Shown: positions 61,035-64,000 of the stretch, piece after piece
Position numbering within the stretch: the first letter of the stretch is position 1
How the letters are laid out: every line of letters starts with the position of its first letter
Origin: CAVSPO01 sp963730005
GTDB lineage: Bacteria; Actinomycetota; Actinomycetes; Propionibacteriales; Propionibacteriaceae
Direction of reading: 5' to 3'
NCBI GenBank assembly: GCA_963730005.1
Contig: CAVSPO010000028.1
Span: 1 to 64,000 of the forward strand
DNA length: 64,000 nucleotides
Notes under the pieces: generated by a model
The model's database searches: none
Seen by the model: the letters and a program-made list of their open reading frames with translations, nothing else
Told to the model about the DNA's origin: nothing
Translations under genes and position numbers: made by a program

Positions 61035-61856
61035 ATGGTTTTTCGTCCCCAATTGGTAGCTCTCGACATTGATGGCACCCTCGTCGACCGGCAGGGCAAC
61101 CTGCCTTCCGAGGTGCATGCCGCGGTCGGGCGCGTCGTTTCTTCGGGTACCCCGGTCGTGGTCGCCACCGGGCGTGCCTGGCTCGACACCCGCCCTGTTT
61201 TGCAGCAGCTGCAGCTGCCGCCCGGCCCCGTGGTTTCCTCCAACGGCGCGGTGTGCGTCGAGTTCCCGCCGCTACAGGTGCGCCAGACGGCCACTTTCGA
61301 CCCCGCTTCCCTGATTTCGCACTTGCACGACCTGGCGCCCGACGCCTGCATCGCGGTGGAGGACATCGGCCGCGGTTTCCGTCTCAACCGGCCGTTCCCG
61401 GCGGGTGAATTGAACGGTCGGATGACACTCGAGTCCATCGATGAGCTGGGCTCGCGGCCGGCAAGCAGGGTGATTCTGCGCGACCCGAACGGCAACTCGG
61501 CTGATTTCCAGCACCTGGCCCAGAAGCTGGGGATGCACGGAATCAGCTACTCGGTCGGCTGGTCAGCCTGGCTCGACATCGCTCCCGAAGGCGTCACGAA
61601 GGCGTCCGCGCTGCAAACCATCTGCGAGGAGTACGGCATCGACCCGGCCGACACCCTGGCAATCGGCGACGGCCGCAACGACATCGAGATGCTGCAGTGG
61701 GCCGGACGAGGGGTGGCGCTCGGCGACGCGCCCTGGGAGGTGCGCGCGGCCGCCGACGACGTGGCCGCCAACTTCGAGGACGGCGGCACGGCCACCGAGC
61801 TCAACCGCTGGTTCGCCTTCGGTGCCGTGCGCCAACGCGAGCTGCGTAGCGCCTGA
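61035..61856 (+). CDS. HAD-superfamily phosphatase, Cof type
   Basis: The 273-residue cytoplasmic hydrolase has motif I LDIDGTLVD (nucleophile D11), a class IIB cap domain, a Lys in VTKASALQ and the acidic motif IGDGRNDIEML. Cof-type enzymes dephosphorylate sugar phosphates or cofactors; the substrate cannot be told. ATG at 61035 fits the family start; an upstream in-frame GTG at 60954 would add residues with no homology. Its stop lies in the first unit of a tandem repeat shared with serS. The 200 bases upstream show no other gene. Confidence 0.85.
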   Translation: MVFRPQLVALDIDGTLVDRQGNLPSEVHAAVGRVVSSGTPVVVATGRAWLDTRPVLQQLQLPPGPVVSSNGAVCVEFPPLQVRQTATFDPASLISHLHDLAPDACIAVEDIGRGFRLNRPFPAGELNGRMTLESIDELGSRPASRVILRDPNGNSADFQHLAQKLGMHGISYSVGWSAWLDIAPEGVTKASALQTICEEYGIDPADTLAIGDGRNDIEMLQWAGRGVALGDAPWEVRAAADDVAANFEDGGTATELNRWFAFGAVRQRELRSA

Positions 61857-61992
61857 ACGGCGCTCACAGCGCCGGGCTGCCTTGAACGGCGCTCACCGCG
61901 CCGGGCTGCCTTGAACGGCGCTCACCGCGCCGGGCTGCCTTGAACGGCGCTCACCGCGCCGGGCTGCCTTGAACGGCGCTCACCGCGCCGGG
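61852..61992. repeat. Tandem 29-bp hairpin repeats between two convergent genes
   Basis: Four full units and one of 25 bases are present. The unit starts CTTGAACGGCGCTCACCGCG and ends CCGGGCTGC; the first unit differs slightly. Each can form a 6-bp stem CGGCGC/GCGCCG. The array spans exactly from the HAD gene stop to the serS stop, so both genes end within it. It is likely an amplified bidirectional terminator. No spacers of varied sequence occur, so it is not a CRISPR array. Confidence 0.9.
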
Positions 61993-63254
61993 TCGAGCGT
62001 CGCCTTGCCACCCATGTAGGGACGCAGCACCTCGGGCACGACGACAGAACCGTCTGCCTGCTGGTTGTTCTCAAGGAGAACGATGATCATGCGGGTCATC
62101 GCGCACAGCGTCCCGTTCAGCGTCGCCAGCGGGCGGACCCCGTCAGCGTCGCGCTGCCGGATGTTGAGGCGTCGAGCCTGAAAATCGGTGCAGTTGGACG
62201 TGGACGAGACCTCGCGGTAGCGCTGCTGGCTGGGCACCCAGGCATAGCAGTCGTACTTGCGGGCGGCGGACAGCCCGAGATCCCCGGACGCCACGTCGAG
62301 CACCTGGAACGGGACACCGAGGGCGTTGAGGAACTCCTTTTCGCGTTGCAGGATCAGCTCGTGCTCAGCCTCGGCGTCCTCCGGCTCGCAGTAGACGAAC
62401 AGCTCCCACTTGTCGAACCAGTGCACCCGGAAGATGCCGCGGGTGTCCTTGCCGTAGGAGCCGGCCTCGCGACGGAAAGCCGAGCTGAAACCGGCGTAGT
62501 GCAGCGGCAGTTTCCCGGCATCGATGATCTCGTCGGAATGGTAGGCAGCCAACGGCACCTCGGCGGTGCCGACCAGGTACAGGTCGTCCGCCTCGAGGTG
62601 GTAGACGTCGACCGCCGCCTGCCCCAGGAACCCGGTGCCGTCCATGGCTTCGGCCTTCACCAGGCTGGGCACGATCATGGGAGTGTAACCCCACTCGAGG
62701 GCCTTGTTGAGCGCGAACTGGCTGAGCGCGAACTCCAGCTGCGCCACCTGGCCCTTGAGGAAGTAGAAGCGGGAGCCGCTCACCTTGGCGCCGCGCGCCA
62801 TGTCGATGCCGTCCAGCAGCTCGCCGAGCTCCAGGTGGTCGCGGACGGTGACGCCCTCAGCCTCGAAATCGCGCGGCTCGCCGTGTGTCTCGATGACGAA
62901 CAGGTCGTCCTCGCCGCCCTCCGGCACATCGTCGATCACGATGTTGCCGAGCTGCTTGTTGAGCTCGACGTAGTCCACCTCGGCCCGGCCGGCCGTCGCC
63001 TCCTGTTGCTTGACCTGCCCGGCCAACTCCTTGGTACGGGCCAACAGCGCCGCCTTCTCGTCACCCTTGGCCCCGGGGATCTGCTTGCCCAGTTCCTTCT
63101 GCTCGGCCCGGGCCGTCTCGAAGGCACTGATGGCGGCGCGCCGCGCTTCGTCAGCGGCCAGCAGGTCGTCGACGAGTTCGACCGAGGAGCCGCGGACCCG
63201 CTGGGAACGGCGGACGCGGTCGGGGTCAGTACGGACGAGCTTCGGATCGATCAT
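61980..63254 (-). CDS. serS: Seryl-tRNA synthetase
   Basis: The enzyme charges tRNA-Ser, including the two tRNA-Ser genes nearby. The 424 residues have the N-terminal coiled-coil arm (about 30-100), motif 2 FRREAGSYGKDTRGIFRVHWFDK, the serine-site TSNCTDFQARR and motif 3 LNGTLCAMTRMIIVLLEN. ATG at 63254 matches the family start MIDPKLVR. The stop lies in the fifth unit of the tandem repeat. Confidence 0.95.
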   Translation of the reverse strand: MIDPKLVRTDPDRVRRSQRVRGSSVELVDDLLAADEARRAAISAFETARAEQKELGKQIPGAKGDEKAALLARTKELAGQVKQQEATAGRAEVDYVELNKQLGNIVIDDVPEGGEDDLFVIETHGEPRDFEAEGVTVRDHLELGELLDGIDMARGAKVSGSRFYFLKGQVAQLEFALSQFALNKALEWGYTPMIVPSLVKAEAMDGTGFLGQAAVDVYHLEADDLYLVGTAEVPLAAYHSDEIIDAGKLPLHYAGFSSAFRREAGSYGKDTRGIFRVHWFDKWELFVYCEPEDAEAEHELILQREKEFLNALGVPFQVLDVASGDLGLSAARKYDCYAWVPSQQRYREVSSTSNCTDFQARRLNIRQRDADGVRPLATLNGTLCAMTRMIIVLLENNQQADGSVVVPEVLRPYMGGKATLDPAR

Positions 63255-63348
63255 GGGGTCAGACTACTGACGCGCCCGCCCGCTCGGCGAACTGATCCAG
63301 CGGTCGCCGTGAACAGCAGCCCTGACCGTGACCCGGGGCGGTCGACGC

Positions 63349-64000
63349 TCAGTGCCCGGCCTTGATCTGGATTCCGTTGATGGCCTGCGCAGCCTCGACC
63401 AGACTCGGCACGAACCTGTCGCCGAACCCGGCGTTGTGGGCGGCGTTCAGGTCCTCCCAGACCCCGGAGCCGACACCGGTGCTGACGTCGTGCTCCCCGG
63501 CAAGACGGTTGAAGTAGCGAACATCCTTGCGCGCGTTGTCGAGCTTGAACTTCATGGCAGCAAAGTCGCCGTGCAGGGTGGCCTCCATGATGTGCAGCAG
63601 CTTCGACTCGTAGATGCCGGCTGACAGAATGTCGACCAGCTGCTGCGGGTCGACGCCCGCCTTGGCCGCCACCGCGAAGGCCTCGCTGAGTGCGGTGCAG
63701 GTGGCCTGGACGAGGAAGTTGTTCAGCAGCTTCGTGGTGTGCGCCGAACCCAGCCCGCCGCACCGGAAGATGTTCTCGGAGTAGGCCCGCAAGACCGGCT
63801 CGAGCCGGGTGAAGGTGGCATCGTCGGCGCCCACCAAGGTGTTCACCGTGCCGGCCGCAGTGGCCTCAGGACCCCGCGTCATCGGCGCATCCACATAACC
63901 GACTCCCTTGTCAGCAGCCAGTTGGGCAAGCCGGCGGGTGCTGGACGGCTCGGAGGTGGAGGTGTCGACGATGATCAGGCCCGGCTTGGGGTCGCTCAGC
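63349..64000 (-). CDS. NAD(P)-dependent beta-hydroxyacid dehydrogenase, 5' end outside the window
   Basis: The visible C-terminal 216 residues belong to the 3-hydroxyisobutyrate / tartronate-semialdehyde reductase family. VDAPMTRGPEATAAGT is the substrate motif, and GLGSAHTTKLLNNFL has the catalytic Lys in its helix, followed by a helical C-terminal domain. The N-terminal Rossmann part runs past position 64000. The substrate is unknown. It ends 94 bases upstream of the serS start, on the same strand. Confidence 0.83.
   Translation of the reverse strand, partial: LSDPKPGLIIVDTSTSEPSSTRRLAQLAADKGVGYVDAPMTRGPEATAAGTVNTLVGADDATFTRLEPVLRAYSENIFRCGGLGSAHTTKLLNNFLVQATCTALSEAFAVAAKAGVDPQQLVDILSAGIYESKLLHIMEATLHGDFAAMKFKLDNARKDVRYFNRLAGEHDVSTGVGSGVWEDLNAAHNAGFGDRFVPSLVEAAQAINGIQIKAGH

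Noticed and set aside
61852..61992. Possible CRISPR array
   Set aside because: The 29-bp units are directly adjacent with no variable spacers, and no cas gene is near.

Overview
The window is high-GC DNA with short intergenic gaps, many ATGA/GTGA start-stop overlaps and frequent GTG starts. Together with a GTP-type PEP carboxykinase, a DUF222/HNH gene with an actinobacterial SOS box, a split (Yc/Yd) lycopene cyclase with a UbiA-type lycopene elongase, a GPGG-motif small membrane protein and LCP cell-wall ligases, this points to an actinobacterium. Propionibacteriales is my best guess, by inference only. Coding looks chromosomal: tRNAs, argG, serS, pyrC, aspA and the gcv genes are all present.

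Layout. 1-1.4 kb: the right part of an ISL3-type insertion sequence. 1.5-4.7 kb: pyrC, aspA and a small NIF3/CutA-like protein. 4.8-8.8 kb: a MarR regulator with an MFS exporter that carries a huge coiled-coil loop, then phoU. 9-12.3 kb: a VTC-domain / DUF4956 / beta-helix lipoprotein operon. 12.5-16 kb: a metal module (HMA chaperone, P1B ATPase with a CPG motif, quinone-oxidoreductase-like enzyme) whose two promoters share one inverted repeat. 16.2-20 kb: small membrane proteins and two convergent radical-SAM genes. 20.1-21.5 kb: an SOS-box-preceded DUF222/HNH gene with a frameshift.

21.5-31.5 kb is a light/oxidative-stress island: a CPBP protease, an SDR-TspO fusion, a photolyase, a CarH-like B12 photoreceptor-repressor, and a divergent carotenoid operon (idi-crtE fusion, crtI, crtB, crtYc, crtYd, lycopene elongase). 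Four of its genes carry single-base frameshifts. 31.5-36 kb: a low-GC patch, an LCP protein, an autoregulated XRE/DUF2975 pair, nagA and a lipoprotein. 36-39.1 kb: a frameshifted PLD-nuclease/helicase/DUF3427 gene bracketed by two copies of a dispersed palindrome. 39.3-44.8 kb: an AhpD-like protein, a small methyltransferase, and gcvH, gcvT and gcvP.

45.1-49.2 kb is a four-gene operon: a membrane-anchored kinase-like protein, a 50-residue membrane peptide, a zinc-ribbon GTPase, and a GAP1-like (GTPase-associated) protein. It resembles computationally predicted GTPase-centred signalling or conflict systems and is the best candidate for an undescribed system here. 49.6-56.4 kb is an acetate/gluconeogenesis module: DUF485 and ActP symporter, PEP carboxykinase, a cNMP-CBS-DUF294 sensor and a DnaQ-like exonuclease. 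56.5-64 kb: tRNA-Ser(GCT), a membrane LCP ligase, a PH-like membrane protein, tRNA-Ser(TGA), argG behind candidate ARG boxes, a HAD phosphatase, serS and the 3' part of a hydroxyacid dehydrogenase.

Repeats are a theme. Five copies of a 63-bp palindrome lie in gaps. Three short tandem arrays (27, 26 and 29 bp units) carry translation-start or hairpin signals. No CRISPR array, prophage, rRNA or replication origin was recognised.
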